From Lentilactobacillus hilgardii DSM 20176 = ATCC 8290 (GTDB taxonomy: Bacteria; Bacillota; Bacilli; Lactobacillales; Lactobacillaceae): DNA of 45,187 nucleotides. A model generated the notes under the pieces. The model was not told the DNA's origin. It made no database searches and was given only the letters and a program-made list of their open reading frames with translations. The stretch lies in contig NZ_GG669996.1 in assembly GCF_000159315.1 (NCBI RefSeq), positions 3,431 through 48,617 of the forward strand, given 5' to 3'. The position numbers and the translations under genes are program-made. Positions 33,480 through 43,016 of the stretch are shown piece after piece (positions within the stretch are counted from its first letter, which is position 1; every line of letters begins with the position of its first letter).

Positions 33480-34970
33480 TTGGCAAACAATGCAATTCGA
33501 GTTCGCTATGCTCCAAGCCCAACTGGTCATCTGCATATTGGGAACGCACGAACGGCCATTTTTAATTATTTATTTGCCCGCCACAACAAGGGTAAGTTTA
33601 TTATTCGAATCGAAGATACTGATACTAAGCGAAATGTCGCTGATGGTGAAAAAAGCCAACTTGAAAACCTCAAGTGGTTAGGCCTGGATTGGGATGAAGG
33701 TCCTGATGTTGGTGGTGATTTTGGTCCTTATCGTCAATCCGAACGAAATGATATTTACAAGCCACTGCTTCAACAACTTTTGGATGAAGGCAAGGCTTAT
33801 GAATCATACCGAACAGAAGAGCAATTGACAGCCGACCGTGAGGCTCAAAAAGCTCGTGGTGAAATGCCTCATTATGAGTACGAATATGAAGGAATGACTG
33901 ATGAGCAAAAGCAACAAGCTATTGCAGATGCAAAGGCAAAGGGCCTTAAACCGGTTATTCGCTTCAGAGTACCTAAGGATCATGACTATGCATGGGATGA
34001 TATCGTAAAGGGAAACGTTTCCTTTAATTCCGATACAATTGGCGGTGATTTTGTCATCGCAAAGCGTGATGGTACACCGACCTATAATTTTGCGGTTGTT
34101 GTAGATGATCATATGATGAGAATCAGTCACGTTTTTCGAGGCGATGACCATGTTGCCAATACACCAAAACAGTTAATGATTTATGAAGCGTTCGGATGGA
34201 AAGCACCTATGTTTGGCCATATGAGTTTAATTATCAGTGCCGATACTGGTAAAAAGCTCAGCAAACGTGATGAGTCTGTTCTACAATTTATCGAGCAATA
34301 TCGTAATTTAGGCTATTTACCAGATGCGATGTTCAATTTTATTTTGCTTTTGGGATGGTCGCCGGTTGGTGAAGATGAAATCTTTAATAAAAAACAATTC
34401 ATCAAAATGTATGATGAAAAGCGTTTGAGTAAGTCACCGGCTAAATTTGATTCCAAGAAGCTTGAGTGGATTAACAATCAGTACGTTAAGGAAGCCGACG
34501 ACAGCACAATTATGGACTTGGCACTTCGTCAATTGATTAAGGGCGGCAATATTCCTGAAAATCCGGATACCAAGACGATTGAATGGGCACGTCAATTAAT
34601 TAGCTTATATAAGCGTGAGATGAGTTATATGGCACAAATTAATGACATGGCATCCGTATTTTTCCAAGAACCTGAGGAAGTTAGTGGCGACGCATTGGAT
34701 GAAATTTCAAATGACACGGCACCAGTTGTTTTGAAGGAATTTTTGGATAGAATTCAAAAACTCAATCCGTTTGATTCTGTTGAAGTCTTCCATACAATTA
34801 AGGCTATTCAGAAGGATACCGGTATTAAGGGGCGTAAGCTTTGGATGCCGATTAGAATTGCCGTTACGCATGAAATGCACGGACCGGAACTACCGGAATC
34901 AGTTGAACTGGTCGGAAGAGATAAAGCCATTCAGCACATTAAACAAACGTTGAATCAGATTAATAAATAA
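33480..34970 (+). CDS. gltX: Glutamyl-tRNA synthetase
   Basis: 496 residues, TTG start after AAGAGG. Class I synthetase that charges tRNA-Glu (and, in bacteria lacking GlnRS, tRNA-Gln). The HIGH motif is HIGN at residues 19-22 within [18 protein letters not shown], and the KMSKS motif is KLSKR near residue 260. The C-terminal helical anticodon-binding region ends with [14 protein letters not shown]. It is the first gene of the block leading to sigH, although a terminator separates it from cysS. Confidence 0.97.
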   Translation: MANNAIRVRYAPSPTGHLHIGNARTAIFNYLFARHNKGKFIIRIEDTDTKRNVADGEKSQLENLKWLGLDWDEGPDVGGDFGPYRQSERNDIYKPLLQQLLDEGKAYESYRTEEQLTADREAQKARGEMPHYEYEYEGMTDEQKQQAIADAKAKGLKPVIRFRVPKDHDYAWDDIVKGNVSFNSDTIGGDFVIAKRDGTPTYNFAVVVDDHMMRISHVFRGDDHVANTPKQLMIYEAFGWKAPMFGHMSLIISADTGKKLSKRDESVLQFIEQYRNLGYLPDAMFNFILLLGWSPVGEDEIFNKKQFIKMYDEKRLSKSPAKFDSKKLEWINNQYVKEADDSTIMDLALRQLIKGGNIPENPDTKTIEWARQLISLYKREMSYMAQINDMASVFFQEPEEVSGDALDEISNDTAPVVLKEFLDRIQKLNPFDSVEVFHTIKAIQKDTGIKGRKLWMPIRIAVTHEMHGPELPESVELVGRDKAIQHIKQTLNQINK

Positions 34971-35000
34971 TAATTTATAAAAAATATTTTTAAATTAATT

Positions 35001-35033
35001 GGTCTCGTTGAAAATTCGACGAGACCTTTTATT
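35001..35033 (+). terminator. Terminator of gltX
   Basis: GGTCTCGT (35001-35008) pairs with ACGAGACC (35019-35026), followed by TTTTATT. Confidence 0.85.
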
Positions 35034-35062
35034 ATAGTTATTAGGCAATAGTGAAAAAATTA

Positions 35063-35091
35063 TTGAAAACTATGCTATCATTTCTTATATA
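35063..35091 (+). promoter_or_regulatory. Predicted promoter of cysS
   Basis: TTGAAA (35063-35068) and TATATA (35086-35091), 17 bp apart, 27 bp before the start codon; too short a leader for a T-box. Confidence 0.6.
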
Positions 35092-35118
35092 ACCAATGTA
35101 CAAAGAAAGGACTTAGAC

Positions 35119-36525
35119 ATGTTGCAGATTTTTAATACGCTCACTCGTAAAAAAGAAAAATTTGAACCCGTTACCCCAGGCGTTGTTAACATGTATGTCT
35201 GTGGCCCAACTGTCTACAACTATATTCATATTGGGAATGCCAGAAGCGCAATTGCGTTTGATACCATTAGAAGATACCTTGAGTATCGCGGATACAAGGT
35301 CAATTACGTTTCCAACTTTACCGATGTTGATGACAAGATGATCAATGCTGCCAGAGAAAATCATACGACCGTTGGCGCAATCGCTGAAAAATATATTAAT
35401 GCTTTTATGCAGGATACAGCCGCACTTAACATTTCCAAAGATGTGACTCATCCAAGGGCAACTCAAAATATTCCCGAGATCATTGCTTTTGTGAAGAATT
35501 TGGAAGATCAGGGATATGCTTATAATGTTGATGGTAACGTTTATTTCCGTGCTCGCAAATTTCCAACATATGGGGAGCTTCCTCATATTAACGTTGATCA
35601 ATTGGAAGTTGGTGCCAGCCAACATGTTGAAAAGGGCGAATTTGAACAAAAGGAAGATCCAATTGACTTTGCACTATGGAAAAAGTCAAAAGGTGACGAG
35701 ATTTCCTGGGATTCTCCTTGGGGAAAGGGACGTCCAGGGTGGCACATTGAATGCTCGGTTATGTCAATGAAGTACCTTGGTAAAACCCTTGATATTCACG
35801 GTGGTGGTGAAGATTTGATTTTTCCCCATCATGAGAATGAACGTGCTCAAAGTGAAGCCGAAACTCATCAAACCTTTGTAAAGTATTGGATGCATAATGG
35901 GTTCGTGACGATTGGTGAAGACAATGAAAAGATGAGCAAATCTTTAGGGAACTTCATTACGGTGCACGATTTATTGAAGAAAATCGATGGTCAAGTGATC
36001 CGGTTGCTAATGTCAACAACTCACTATCGTCGTCCTATTCAATATAGTGATGCGAGTGTTCAAGAGGCTAAAAGTAATCTGAAGAAGCTCCAAACAGCCT
36101 TTAACAATTCGACCTATCGTTTGCATAACGCCGAAGCGGGGAGTGATCCTAAGACTGAGCAGGAAGTTCGTCAGATTGTTGCTGATTTTATCGATGCCAT
36201 GGACGATGATTTTAACGTTCAGAATGGGATTGCTGCTGTTTATGAATTGGCTAAGTTTTCAAATATGTACAGTGAACGCAATGTTGTTTTTCAAAACAGC
36301 CTGCAGTTTATTATCAATACCTTGAAACAATTAGCAGCCATTTTTGGTATTAAATTAGAGCAAAGCGAACTTAAAGATGATGAAATTTGGGCGTTAATCC
36401 ATGAACGGCAACAGGCGAGAGCCAATAAAGATTTCATTCGCAGTGACGAAATTCGTGAAGAATTAAAAGCACGGGGGATTGTGCTTGAGGATACCCCTCA
36501 AGGAACCCGTTTTAGAAAGGAATAA
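35119..36525 (+). CDS. cysS: Cysteinyl-tRNA synthetase
   Basis: 468 residues, normal length. Class I synthetase. [20 protein letters not shown] carries the first zinc cysteine and the HIGH-type motif. [14 protein letters not shown] and [11 protein letters not shown] give the remaining zinc ligands, and [12 protein letters not shown] the ATP loop. AAAGGA precedes the ATG. mrnC starts 8 bp after its stop, a conserved linkage in Firmicutes. Confidence 0.97.
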   Translation: MLQIFNTLTRKKEKFEPVTPGVVNMYVCGPTVYNYIHIGNARSAIAFDTIRRYLEYRGYKVNYVSNFTDVDDKMINAARENHTTVGAIAEKYINAFMQDTAALNISKDVTHPRATQNIPEIIAFVKNLEDQGYAYNVDGNVYFRARKFPTYGELPHINVDQLEVGASQHVEKGEFEQKEDPIDFALWKKSKGDEISWDSPWGKGRPGWHIECSVMSMKYLGKTLDIHGGGEDLIFPHHENERAQSEAETHQTFVKYWMHNGFVTIGEDNEKMSKSLGNFITVHDLLKKIDGQVIRLLMSTTHYRRPIQYSDASVQEAKSNLKKLQTAFNNSTYRLHNAEAGSDPKTEQEVRQIVADFIDAMDDDFNVQNGIAAVYELAKFSNMYSERNVVFQNSLQFIINTLKQLAAIFGIKLEQSELKDDEIWALIHERQQARANKDFIRSDEIREELKARGIVLEDTPQGTRFRKE

Positions 36526-36533
36526 ATGGTTTT

Positions 36534-36944
36534 ATGGCAGACAATTTTTCACAGCTTAATGGCATTGCATTGGCCTATATGGGGGATGCAGCGTATGAAG
36601 TCTTTATTCGTCGTCATTTAATTGAGGATGGCATTGCAAAGCCTACCAAGCTTCAGCATGCTGCGACCAACTATGTTTCAGCTAAAGCCCAAGCGGCATT
36701 AATTGATTTAATGACAAAAGATAAACTGTTAACGGATGATGAATGGGATTATTTTAAACGTGGTAGAAATGCGAAGAGTCACACTCATGCTAAGAACACT
36801 GACGTGATTACTTACCGAATTTCCACAGGCTTCGAGGCAGTTTTCGGCTATCTCTGTTTAAGTGATCAGAATGATCGAATGAAACAAATTGCAACTTGGT
36901 GTATCAAACAGGTAGAAAGCGGGAACTTAAAATATGAAGCATGA
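36534..36944 (+). CDS. mrnC: Mini-ribonuclease III
   Basis: 136 residues. It is an RNase III catalytic domain without the double-strand RNA-binding domain; in Bacillus it matures 23S rRNA. The helix [22 protein letters not shown] carries the catalytic aspartate, and [36 protein letters not shown] holds the second acidic site (Glu in GFEAVFG). The gene lies between cysS and rlmB, its usual place, and overlaps rlmB by 11 bp. Confidence 0.95.
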   Translation: MADNFSQLNGIALAYMGDAAYEVFIRRHLIEDGIAKPTKLQHAATNYVSAKAQAALIDLMTKDKLLTDDEWDYFKRGRNAKSHTHAKNTDVITYRISTGFEAVFGYLCLSDQNDRMKQIATWCIKQVESGNLKYEA

Positions 36945-37701
36945 TCAAGAAAATGAAGAATTTGTTATGGGCAGACACCCTGTTGTTGCGGCATTAAAGA
37001 GCGATAGCCCAGTTAATAAGGTATTTATCCAAACCGGTATTAAAAAAGATGAAAATATTATTTCTGAAATTTTGAAATTGGCACGGAAAAAGCGACTTGT
37101 TATTTCAGAAGTACCTAAGCAAAAATTGGATCGACTTTCTGCCAGCCAAAATCATCAAGGGGTCGTTTTATCAGTAGCAGCATTTGAATATGCAACAGTC
37201 GATGATTTATTTGCTAATGCCAAGAAGCAAGGAATCAAACCTTTTTTTGTTATCTTAGATAATATTGAAGATCCGCATAATCTGGGTTCTATTATTCGAA
37301 CGGCAGATGCTGCCGGTGTTTCAGGAATTATTATTCCCAAACATCGTGCAGTTGGTTTAACAGCTGTTGTGGCAAAAACCTCTGCAGGCGCCATTGAGCG
37401 GGTGCCAGTGGCTCGGGTAACCAATTTGGCTGCAACAATTAAGGAACTCAAGGGCCGGGGTATGTGGGTCTTTGGAACAGATATTGAGGGTACCGATTAT
37501 CGTCGCTGGGATGCGAGGGGGTCGGTTGCTATTATTATTGGCAACGAGGGTAAGGGAATTTCACCATTAATAAAAAAGCAGGTTGATGAAATGCTGACCA
37601 TTCCGATGGTTGGTGATATTCAAAGCTTAAATGCCAGCGTGGCCGCGAGTGTTCTAATCTATCAGGGCTTCAATTCCCGCCATCCTTTGACTATTAAATA
37701 A
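36934..37701 (+). CDS. rlmB: 23S rRNA 2'-O-ribose methyltransferase (RlmB/YacO type)
   Basis: 255 residues. SPOUT-family methyltransferase for 23S rRNA. The N-terminal substrate-binding domain begins [15 protein letters not shown]. The knot domain shows [55 protein letters not shown] and [14 protein letters not shown], which together bind SAM. The start overlaps mrnC, implying coupled translation. rae1 follows after 15 bp. Confidence 0.95.
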   Translation: MKHDQENEEFVMGRHPVVAALKSDSPVNKVFIQTGIKKDENIISEILKLARKKRLVISEVPKQKLDRLSASQNHQGVVLSVAAFEYATVDDLFANAKKQGIKPFFVILDNIEDPHNLGSIIRTADAAGVSGIIIPKHRAVGLTAVVAKTSAGAIERVPVARVTNLAATIKELKGRGMWVFGTDIEGTDYRRWDARGSVAIIIGNEGKGISPLIKKQVDEMLTIPMVGDIQSLNASVAASVLIYQGFNSRHPLTIK

Positions 37702-37716
37702 AGTTGGTGGAAAGTA

Positions 37717-38253
37717 ATGAAAGAGGACCTTTTAATTGTTGATGCGTATAATATGATTGGTAATTGGCCGCATTTAAATAAATTAAAGCAGGCTGACAGA
37801 CTAGCCGATGCACGTGATCAATTGTTGGCAGAATTATCTGAATATAAAAAGTATCGTGACATCAATATGATCGTGGTTTTTGATGCAATGTATGTTCCTG
37901 GAAATTCAAAGAGTTTCCGAAAATTCGATATGGAAATTGTTTGGACCAGTAAGGACCAAACTGCCGATAGTTACATTGAGGCATTGTCTCGAAAAAAACA
38001 GAATCGTTTTACACAAGTTATTGTTGCGACAAGTGATCAGGCGGAGCAGTGGACAATTTTTGCGGCTGGCGCGCTTCGAATTCCTGCAAGGGAGCTTTTA
38101 CGTGACGTTCAGCGGGCAAAGCAGGAAGTTGATATGGAAGCCCGAAAAATGACTGACAAATCTCATGCGCTTCGACAAACACCTTGGAATCCCAAGCAAT
38201 TGATGGCATTAGAAAAACTTCGTGATAATCTTACTGATAAAGATAATAAATAA
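37717..38253 (+). CDS. rae1: NYN-domain ribosome-associated endonuclease (YacP/Rae1)
   Basis: 178 residues. A NYN (PIN-like) nuclease; in Bacillus Rae1 cuts mRNA in the ribosomal A site. The start ILIVDAYNMIGNWP-type block (here DLLIVDAYNMIG) holds the first catalytic aspartate, IVVFDAMYV the second, and TADSYIEAL plus VIVATSDQAEQW the remaining acidic residues. It follows rlmB by 15 bp and precedes sigH, the conserved Firmicute order. Confidence 0.92.
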   Translation: MKEDLLIVDAYNMIGNWPHLNKLKQADRLADARDQLLAELSEYKKYRDINMIVVFDAMYVPGNSKSFRKFDMEIVWTSKDQTADSYIEALSRKKQNRFTQVIVATSDQAEQWTIFAAGALRIPARELLRDVQRAKQEVDMEARKMTDKSHALRQTPWNPKQLMALEKLRDNLTDKDNK

Positions 38254-38335
38254 TAATATTAACGATTTAATATTATTTAATTGGTATAGTTTATAAAAAA
38301 ATATATGAACTTTTGTTCGCTTGAGGCTGCTTAAA

Positions 38336-38379
38336 TCCTTCTGTAGTGTAATTTGCGTTAATTAATACAGAAGAAGGAG
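38336..38379 (+). promoter_or_regulatory. Hairpin overlapping the sigH ribosome binding site
   Basis: CTTCTGTA (38338-38345) pairs perfectly with TACAGAAG (38366-38373), just before AAGGAG (38374-38379). A shifted register pairs TCCTTCT (38336-38342) with AGAAGGA (38372-38378) and hides the ribosome binding site itself. The two folds exclude each other, so it could act as a translational switch. This is inferred from base pairing only. Confidence 0.5.
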
Positions 38380-38388
38380 AACAATATT

Positions 38389-38952
38389 GTGGTTAGTGAA
38401 AAAGAGTTTAATATGATTAGATTAGTTGCCAAGGGTGATGAACAAGCATTTTCGAGGCTTTTTCATAAGTATTATCCGATTGTTAGAAAACTTAGACGGC
38501 TTTGTTTTATTGAAGGAATGGATGCCGATGACTTAGATCAGGAAGCCAGTTTGGTTTTGATAAGAACCGCGCAACGATACAAATGGGAGCGTAGTGTTAG
38601 CTTCGGTACTTTTTATAGTCATAATTTAAGAAATCGGATATATGATTTGATTAGAAAATACAAAGCTAAAAAAAGAGCACCACAACAACCAGTGCAGAGA
38701 TTGGATGAAAACCCGGATTTTTATTCGACGACCCTTAGTGATCCTTCAGCAATCAATCCAGAACGGTTAACATTATTAAAAGAACGGCTAGCTCAGTTGT
38801 ATATCAAATGTTCGCCACTTGAAAAAGATGTACTCTATGTCATTCTTAATTTGGATATTGAAAAACGAATTGATGCGCGAACATTTATTAATGCATTCGA
38901 GAGGTGTAAATATAAATATATATCACTGGATAAATTGACTGAATTGATTTAG
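38389..38952 (+). CDS. sigH: Sigma-70 family factor (SigH/ComX type)
   Basis: 187 residues, GTG start 9 bp after AAGGAG. Region 2 is readable: [21 protein letters not shown], then [52 protein letters not shown] (core binding and -10 recognition). Region 4 (residues 125-187) is divergent, as in the SigH/ComX group. The locus between rae1 and rpmG-secE-nusG is that of sigH in Bacillus and of its lactobacillus homologues, linked to competence genes. The hairpin over the ribosome binding site suggests it is kept low. Confidence 0.88.
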   Translation: MVSEKEFNMIRLVAKGDEQAFSRLFHKYYPIVRKLRRLCFIEGMDADDLDQEASLVLIRTAQRYKWERSVSFGTFYSHNLRNRIYDLIRKYKAKKRAPQQPVQRLDENPDFYSTTLSDPSAINPERLTLLKERLAQLYIKCSPLEKDVLYVILNLDIEKRIDARTFINAFERCKYKYISLDKLTELI

Positions 38953-38989
38953 AATGCTAGAATTACTATGCTTGTTAGGAGGTGCCGCA

Positions 38990-39139
38990 ATGGCACAAAA
39001 GAAAGTTGCTCTGGCATGTTCTGTTTGTGGATCGAGAAATTATACGATCCCCGCAAACCCTAATCGAACAAAGAGGTTAGAGCTCAATAAGTTTTGCAAG
39101 TACTGTGGTAAATACACATTACACAAAGAAACTCGTTAG
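38990..39139 (+). CDS. rpmG: Ribosomal protein bL33
   Basis: 49 residues from the ATG preceded by AGGAGG; the open frame extends upstream to 38954 without similarity. The four-cysteine zinc form is present: CSVCG and CKYCG, with the typical [15 protein letters not shown]. It belongs to the large subunit and sits before secE, as usual in Firmicutes. Confidence 0.95.
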   Translation: MAQKKVALACSVCGSRNYTIPANPNRTKRLELNKFCKYCGKYTLHKETR

Positions 39140-39164
39140 ACAAACTATGTAAGGGGATACGAAT

Positions 39165-39341
39165 TTGAGACTTTGGAACTTTTGTAAAAATGTCGTTAAA
39201 GAAATGAAAGTTGTTACTTGGCCTAATGTTAAGCAAACCAGAACCGATACAACGACTGTTATCGGGACATCAATTATTATGGCTATCTTTTTAGGCCTCG
39301 TTGATTTGATTGTTCAGTGGGGACTTTCATTTCTTGCATAG
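39165..39341 (+). CDS. secE: Preprotein translocase subunit SecE
   Basis: 58 residues, TTG start after AAGGGG. The amphipathic helix NVVKEMKVVTWPNVKQTRTDT carries the hallmark KEMKxVTWP motif. A single membrane helix follows (TVIGTSIIMAIFLGLVDLIV) and a short tail. SecE clamps SecY in the Sec translocon. Its length and its place between rpmG and nusG match the family. Confidence 0.96.
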   Translation: MRLWNFCKNVVKEMKVVTWPNVKQTRTDTTTVIGTSIIMAIFLGLVDLIVQWGLSFLA

Positions 39342-39376
39342 CCATTTTGGCGAAATTTTGATATAGTTATGTTGTT

Positions 39377-39405
39377 AAAACCTGCGGAATGTGTCAGGTT
39401 TTTTT
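39377..39405 (+). terminator. Terminator-like hairpin between secE and nusG
   Basis: AAAACCTG (39377-39384) pairs with CAGGTTTT (39395-39402), followed by further T. It lies inside what is normally one transcript, so it may be partial or an attenuator. Confidence 0.75.
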
Positions 39406-39451
39406 GTTTGAATTTCTTTATTTGGATTAATCGAAAAGAGGAGCTAAAAAA

Positions 39452-40003
39452 ATGGTGGAGTCAGCAGAGAAAAAATGGTATGTATTGCATACTTATTCCG
39501 GATACGAAAATAAGGTTAAAATGAACTTGGATAGTCGTAAGCAATCAATGGGGATGGCAGATTTGATTTTTCGGATTGTTGTTCCCGAAACCGAAGAACA
39601 TGAAGTAGATAAAAAGGGAAAAGATAAGGTTAAGATGGATAAAACTTTTCCCGGTTACGTGTTGGTTGAAATGATTATGACCGATCAAGCGTGGTATGTG
39701 GTACGTAACACACCTGGTGTAACAGGATTTGTTGGCTCTCACGGACAAGGTAGTAAGCCAACACCACTTCTTCCCGATGAGGTTGATTTGGTATTGAAAC
39801 GAATTGGCATGAGTTCACGACATGAGGATCTTGATGTAAATGTTGGCGACAGTGTCAAAATTGTTGATGGTGCCTTTACCGGTTTGAAAGGAAAAGTTAC
39901 TGAAATCGACAATGAAAAGATGCGATTAAAAGTTAATATTGAAATGTTTGGTCGAGAAACCAGTACTGAGTTGGAATTTAACCAGGTTGATACAGAAATA
40001 TAG
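39452..40003 (+). CDS. nusG: Transcription termination/antitermination factor NusG
   Basis: 183 residues. The NGN domain starts with KWYVLHTYSGYENKVK and includes FPGYVLVEMIMTDQAWYVVRNTPGVTGFVG. The C-terminal KOW domain is VGDSVKIVDGAFTGLKGKVTEID. It binds RNA polymerase and couples it to ribosomes or pausing. The ATG follows GAGGAG. It is preceded by secE, with the hairpin in between. Confidence 0.97.
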   Translation: MVESAEKKWYVLHTYSGYENKVKMNLDSRKQSMGMADLIFRIVVPETEEHEVDKKGKDKVKMDKTFPGYVLVEMIMTDQAWYVVRNTPGVTGFVGSHGQGSKPTPLLPDEVDLVLKRIGMSSRHEDLDVNVGDSVKIVDGAFTGLKGKVTEIDNEKMRLKVNIEMFGRETSTELEFNQVDTEI

Positions 40004-40042
40004 AAATTAACTAACAATTTTAACCTGATTAATGACTAAAAG

Positions 40043-40906
40043 ATGGTGATGGCGTTGATGAATCCACGTTTATTGATTATTATATTTGTAATCCTTTTTG
40101 GCTTAATTTTATTTTTGATAATTTGGAGTATCCATATAGGACGTCCATTTAACAACCGAAAGGAAAGCCAGCCCTTTTTTGACAACGTGCCGACTTTGTT
40201 TATTCCCGGATACTTCGGGAATCGTTTTTCGTTCGGCTTTTTACTCAAAAGGCTTGTAAGAAGATATGATGCAAATAAATCGATGGTTATTATTGTTAAA
40301 AGAAATGGATGTCTCAGACTGTATGGCAATATTAAAAATCAAAGGTGTGTCATCCAGGTTTTATTTGAAAATAAGACATCCCGACCTAAGCAACAAGCAG
40401 CGTGGCTTAACGATATTTGCCAGATGCTTGAAACTGATTATCAAATTCACCATCTTAACTTGGTCGGACACTCAATGGGGTGCATTACAATCTTTTGGTA
40501 TTTAACCCACCAGCATCGAAAAGCAGCTATTATGATTGACAGAGTTGTTGCGATTGCAGGACCGTTTAATGACTCTGAAATCGCGCGAAACACACCGATT
40601 GTTGACTCTGTTCCGTTAACCGCAACTGGCCCGATTCACAGAAGACCGATTTTTTCGGCTTTGTCTGCTAATATTTCAACGTTACCTACAACTATTAAAG
40701 TTTTAAATATCGCCGGCAGGATTAGTGATCGGCAAAAGGATGACGGTCAGGTTTCTGTTAACAGTGCTTTCTCTCTGCGCTTTTTATTAAAACGGCCGTT
40801 GGGATATTATCGTGAATTAATTATCAGGGGACGTCGTGCAAGCCATCGGTTGTTACACGAAAATCAAATTGTTGATGAAAGTATTGTAAATTTTTTGTGG
40901 AAGTAA
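40043..40906 (+). CDS. Alpha/beta hydrolase, DUF915-like
   Basis: 287 residues from ATG 40043; ATG at 40049 or 40058 is equally possible because no start has a clean ribosome binding site. An N-terminal hydrophobic helix (LLIIIFVILFGLILFLIIW) anchors or exports the protein. The hydrolase core shows PTLFIPGYFGNRFSF with the oxyanion region, the nucleophile elbow GHSMG (in LNLVGHSMGCITIFWYLTHQ) and a late acidic/histidine region (SDRQKDDGQVSVNSAF, RASHRLLHEN). This pattern is common in DUF915 proteins of lactobacilli. Substrate unknown. It interrupts the otherwise conserved nusG-rplK neighbourhood. Confidence 0.85.
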   Translation: MVMALMNPRLLIIIFVILFGLILFLIIWSIHIGRPFNNRKESQPFFDNVPTLFIPGYFGNRFSFGFLLKRLVRRYDANKSMVIIVKRNGCLRLYGNIKNQRCVIQVLFENKTSRPKQQAAWLNDICQMLETDYQIHHLNLVGHSMGCITIFWYLTHQHRKAAIMIDRVVAIAGPFNDSEIARNTPIVDSVPLTATGPIHRRPIFSALSANISTLPTTIKVLNIAGRISDRQKDDGQVSVNSAFSLRFLLKRPLGYYRELIIRGRRASHRLLHENQIVDESIVNFLWK

Positions 40907-40915
40907 TAATTCGTA

Positions 40916-40944
40916 TTGTTTCCGTTATGTGTTTGTGGTATATT
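40916..40944 (+). promoter_or_regulatory. Predicted promoter of rplK-rplA
   Basis: TTGTTT (40916-40921) and TATATT (40939-40944) with 17-bp spacing and an extended TGG before the -10. Confidence 0.6.
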
Positions 40945-40978
40945 GTATTGGTATGTTTGCTTAGGTGAATGTACTGAC

Positions 40979-41011
40979 GTGGGAGGAGAAATTTTGATCT
41001 CCAATTACCAC
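40979..41011 (+). promoter_or_regulatory. rplK leader hairpin, candidate L1 binding site
   Basis: GTGG (40979-40982) pairs with CCAC (41008-41011) and GGAGA (40985-40989) with TCTCC (40998-41002), leaving an asymmetric internal loop. L1 represses its operon in many bacteria by binding such an element. A similar GTGGGAGG...ACCAC is found before rplA. Confidence 0.5.
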
Positions 41012-41036
41012 ACACGGACTTAAGGAGGTATGTCTC

Positions 41037-41462
41037 GTGGCTAAAAAAGTAGCTAACATCGTTAAATTGCAAATTCCTGCGGGCAAAGCAACACCTGCCC
41101 CTCCAGTTGGTCCTGCTTTAGGTCAAGCAGGTATCAACATTATGGGCTTCACAAAGGAATTTAATGCTCGTACTGCTGATCAAGCAGGAATGATTATTCC
41201 TGTTGTTATTACTGTGTATGAAGATCGTTCATTTGACTTCATCACAAAGACTCCACCTGCTGCTGTGTTACTCAAGAAAGCTGCTGGTGTTCAAAAGGGT
41301 TCCGGTGAACCAAACACTAACAAGGTTGCTAAGGTTACAAAAGACCAAGTTAAGCAAATTGCCGAAACAAAGATGAAAGACTTAAACGCAGCTGACGTTG
41401 AAGCAGCAATGCGAATGGTTGAAGGTACTGCACGTAGTATGGGCTTTACTGTTGAAGACTAA
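41037..41462 (+). CDS. rplK: Ribosomal protein uL11
   Basis: 141 residues, GTG start after AAGGAGG. The two domains are present: [37 protein letters not shown] at the N-terminus (release factor and GTPase centre) and the rRNA-binding C-terminus with [21 protein letters not shown]. It forms the stalk base with L10. rplA follows after 106 bp containing a second leader-like hairpin. Confidence 0.97.
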   Translation: MAKKVANIVKLQIPAGKATPAPPVGPALGQAGINIMGFTKEFNARTADQAGMIIPVVITVYEDRSFDFITKTPPAAVLLKKAAGVQKGSGEPNTNKVAKVTKDQVKQIAETKMKDLNAADVEAAMRMVEGTARSMGFTVED

Positions 41463-41524
41463 TTTCAACAAAAAACTTATGACGAAGTAGACTAATATCG
41501 TTTAAAGCGTTGTTTGAACGTTGC

Positions 41525-41550
41525 GTGGGAGGTTAATCCGTTAGAACCAC
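41525..41550 (+). promoter_or_regulatory. Second GTGGGAGG hairpin before rplA
   Basis: GTGG (41525-41528) pairs with CCAC (41547-41550), sharing the CGTGGGAGG and ACCACA blocks with the hairpin before rplK. It is just upstream of the rplA ribosome binding site AAGGAGG. This is consistent with a second L1 target or with duplication. Confidence 0.4.
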
Positions 41551-41568
41551 AAACAAGGAGGAAAACAC

Positions 41569-42264
41569 ATGGCTCGTAAAAGAGGTAAACAATATAAAGC
41601 AGCTCTTGAACAAGTAGATCCCGCTAAGGTATATCCGGTTCAAGATGCCGTTGAACTTGTAAAGAAAATTGATTATGCAAAATTCGACGCAACTGTTGAA
41701 ATTGTATTTAAATTAAACGTTGATACTAAGCAAGCTGACCAACAATTGCGTGGTGCGGTTGTTCTACCTAATGGTACTGGTAAGGAACAAACTGTGATCG
41801 TATTTGCAAAGGGTGACAAGGCTAAAGATGCCGAAGCAGCCGGTGCGGATTTTGTTGGTGAAGCCGACTTAGTTGAAAAAATTCAGGGAGGCTGGCTTGA
41901 CTTTGATGTTGCCATTGCAACACCTGATATGATGGCTCAAGTTGGTCGTTTAGGTCGAGTTCTTGGACCTAAAGGATTAATGCCAAACCCTAAGACTGGT
42001 ACTGTAACAATGGATGTTGCAAAAGCAGTCCAAGAATCAAAAGCCGGTAAAGTAACTTATCGGACTGACCGTGACGGTAACGTTGCTGTGCCAGTTGGTA
42101 AGGTATCATTCGATAGTGAAAAACTGATCGGCAATTTGAAGACAATTGAAGACGTCATCGTAAAGGCTCGTCCAGCTTCTGTACGTGGTATTTACGTTAA
42201 AAATGTTTCAATTTCTTCAACCTTTGGCCCTGGTGTCAAAGTTGATCTTGAATCATTTGAATAA
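41569..42264 (+). CDS. rplA: Ribosomal protein uL1
   Basis: 231 residues, normal length. It forms the L1 stalk that moves the E-site tRNA, and in many bacteria represses translation of its own operon. Recognisable blocks: [59 protein letters not shown] and the C-terminal [24 protein letters not shown]. The ATG is preceded by AAGGAGG. Confidence 0.98.
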   Translation: MARKRGKQYKAALEQVDPAKVYPVQDAVELVKKIDYAKFDATVEIVFKLNVDTKQADQQLRGAVVLPNGTGKEQTVIVFAKGDKAKDAEAAGADFVGEADLVEKIQGGWLDFDVAIATPDMMAQVGRLGRVLGPKGLMPNPKTGTVTMDVAKAVQESKAGKVTYRTDRDGNVAVPVGKVSFDSEKLIGNLKTIEDVIVKARPASVRGIYVKNVSISSTFGPGVKVDLESFE

Positions 42265-42292
42265 TGATTTTCGATTTAAATTAAATCCCGGA

Positions 42293-42322
42293 TTGACGTG
42301 CAGTCACATTATGTGATATGCT
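42293..42322 (+). promoter_or_regulatory. Predicted promoter of rplJ-rplL
   Basis: TTGACG (42293-42298) and TATGCT (42317-42322), 18 bp apart, with TGA immediately before the -10. Confidence 0.5.
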
Positions 42323-42329
42323 GTTAAAT

Positions 42330-42428
42330 GCTGATATATGCCTAAGACTCAGGTGGCAATTGCCTTAATATCCTGCCGAGGAAACGAATCTTTTTCCTAT
42401 GTCTAGGTTGGCATAGGGATTTTTTATT
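42330..42428 (+). promoter_or_regulatory. L10 leader with terminator
   Basis: The segment CCTAAGACTCAGGTGGC...TAATATCCTGCCGAGG (about 42340-42381) matches the L10(L12)4 binding leader of Firmicutes. It is followed by CCTATG (42396-42401)/CATAGG (42412-42417) and a T-run, a terminator. The excess L10-L12 complex is expected to favour termination. Confidence 0.85.
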
Positions 42429-42461
42429 AAATCCCATAAAAATTTTTGGGAGGTGAAACTC

Positions 42462-42977
42462 GTGAGTGAACAAACTGTTGCGGTTAAAGCAAAGAAGGTT
42501 GAAGAGGCTACTGAAAGTATCAAGGCTGCTTCATCAATTGTTGTTGTTGACTATCGTGGTTTAACTGTTGCTGAAGTGACGGATTTGCGTAAGCAATTGC
42601 GTGACGAAGGCGTAAAGATGCAAGTTATCAAGAACAAGGTTTTAGTACGTGCTGCTGAAAAGGCTGGTTTGGATGATTTGAAAGATACATTTGCTGGTCC
42701 TACAGCTGTTGTATTTTCATCAGAAGATCCAGTTGCAGGTCCTAAGATCGTTCATAACTTTGCTAAGATTAACGATGCTCTTGAACTCAAGGGTGGCGTT
42801 ATTGATGGTAAAGTTGCAACTCTTGACGAAATCAATGCTTATGCTGCATTGCCAAGTCGTGAAGAATTGTTGTCAACTCTTTCTAATATTCTTCAAGCAC
42901 CTGTACGAAACTTTGCATATGGTGTTAAAGCTATTGCTGACAAGAAACAGGAAGATGGCGACGGAGACGCTGCTTAA
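42462..42977 (+). CDS. rplJ: Ribosomal protein uL10
   Basis: 171 residues from GTG 42462, correctly spaced from GGGAGG; an upstream in-frame GTG at 42453 lies in the ribosome binding site. It anchors L12 dimers at the GTPase centre. The family block IVVVDYRGLTVAEVTDLRKQLRDEGV is near the N-terminus, followed by KNKVLVRAAEKAG. The C-terminal helix LSTLSNILQAPVRNFAYGVKAIADKK binds L12. It is controlled by the leader in front. Confidence 0.97.
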   Translation: MSEQTVAVKAKKVEEATESIKAASSIVVVDYRGLTVAEVTDLRKQLRDEGVKMQVIKNKVLVRAAEKAGLDDLKDTFAGPTAVVFSSEDPVAGPKIVHNFAKINDALELKGGVIDGKVATLDEINAYAALPSREELLSTLSNILQAPVRNFAYGVKAIADKKQEDGDGDAA

Positions 42978-43016
42978 TAATTAAAAATAATTCCAATTAA
43001 ACTGGAGGAAAATATA

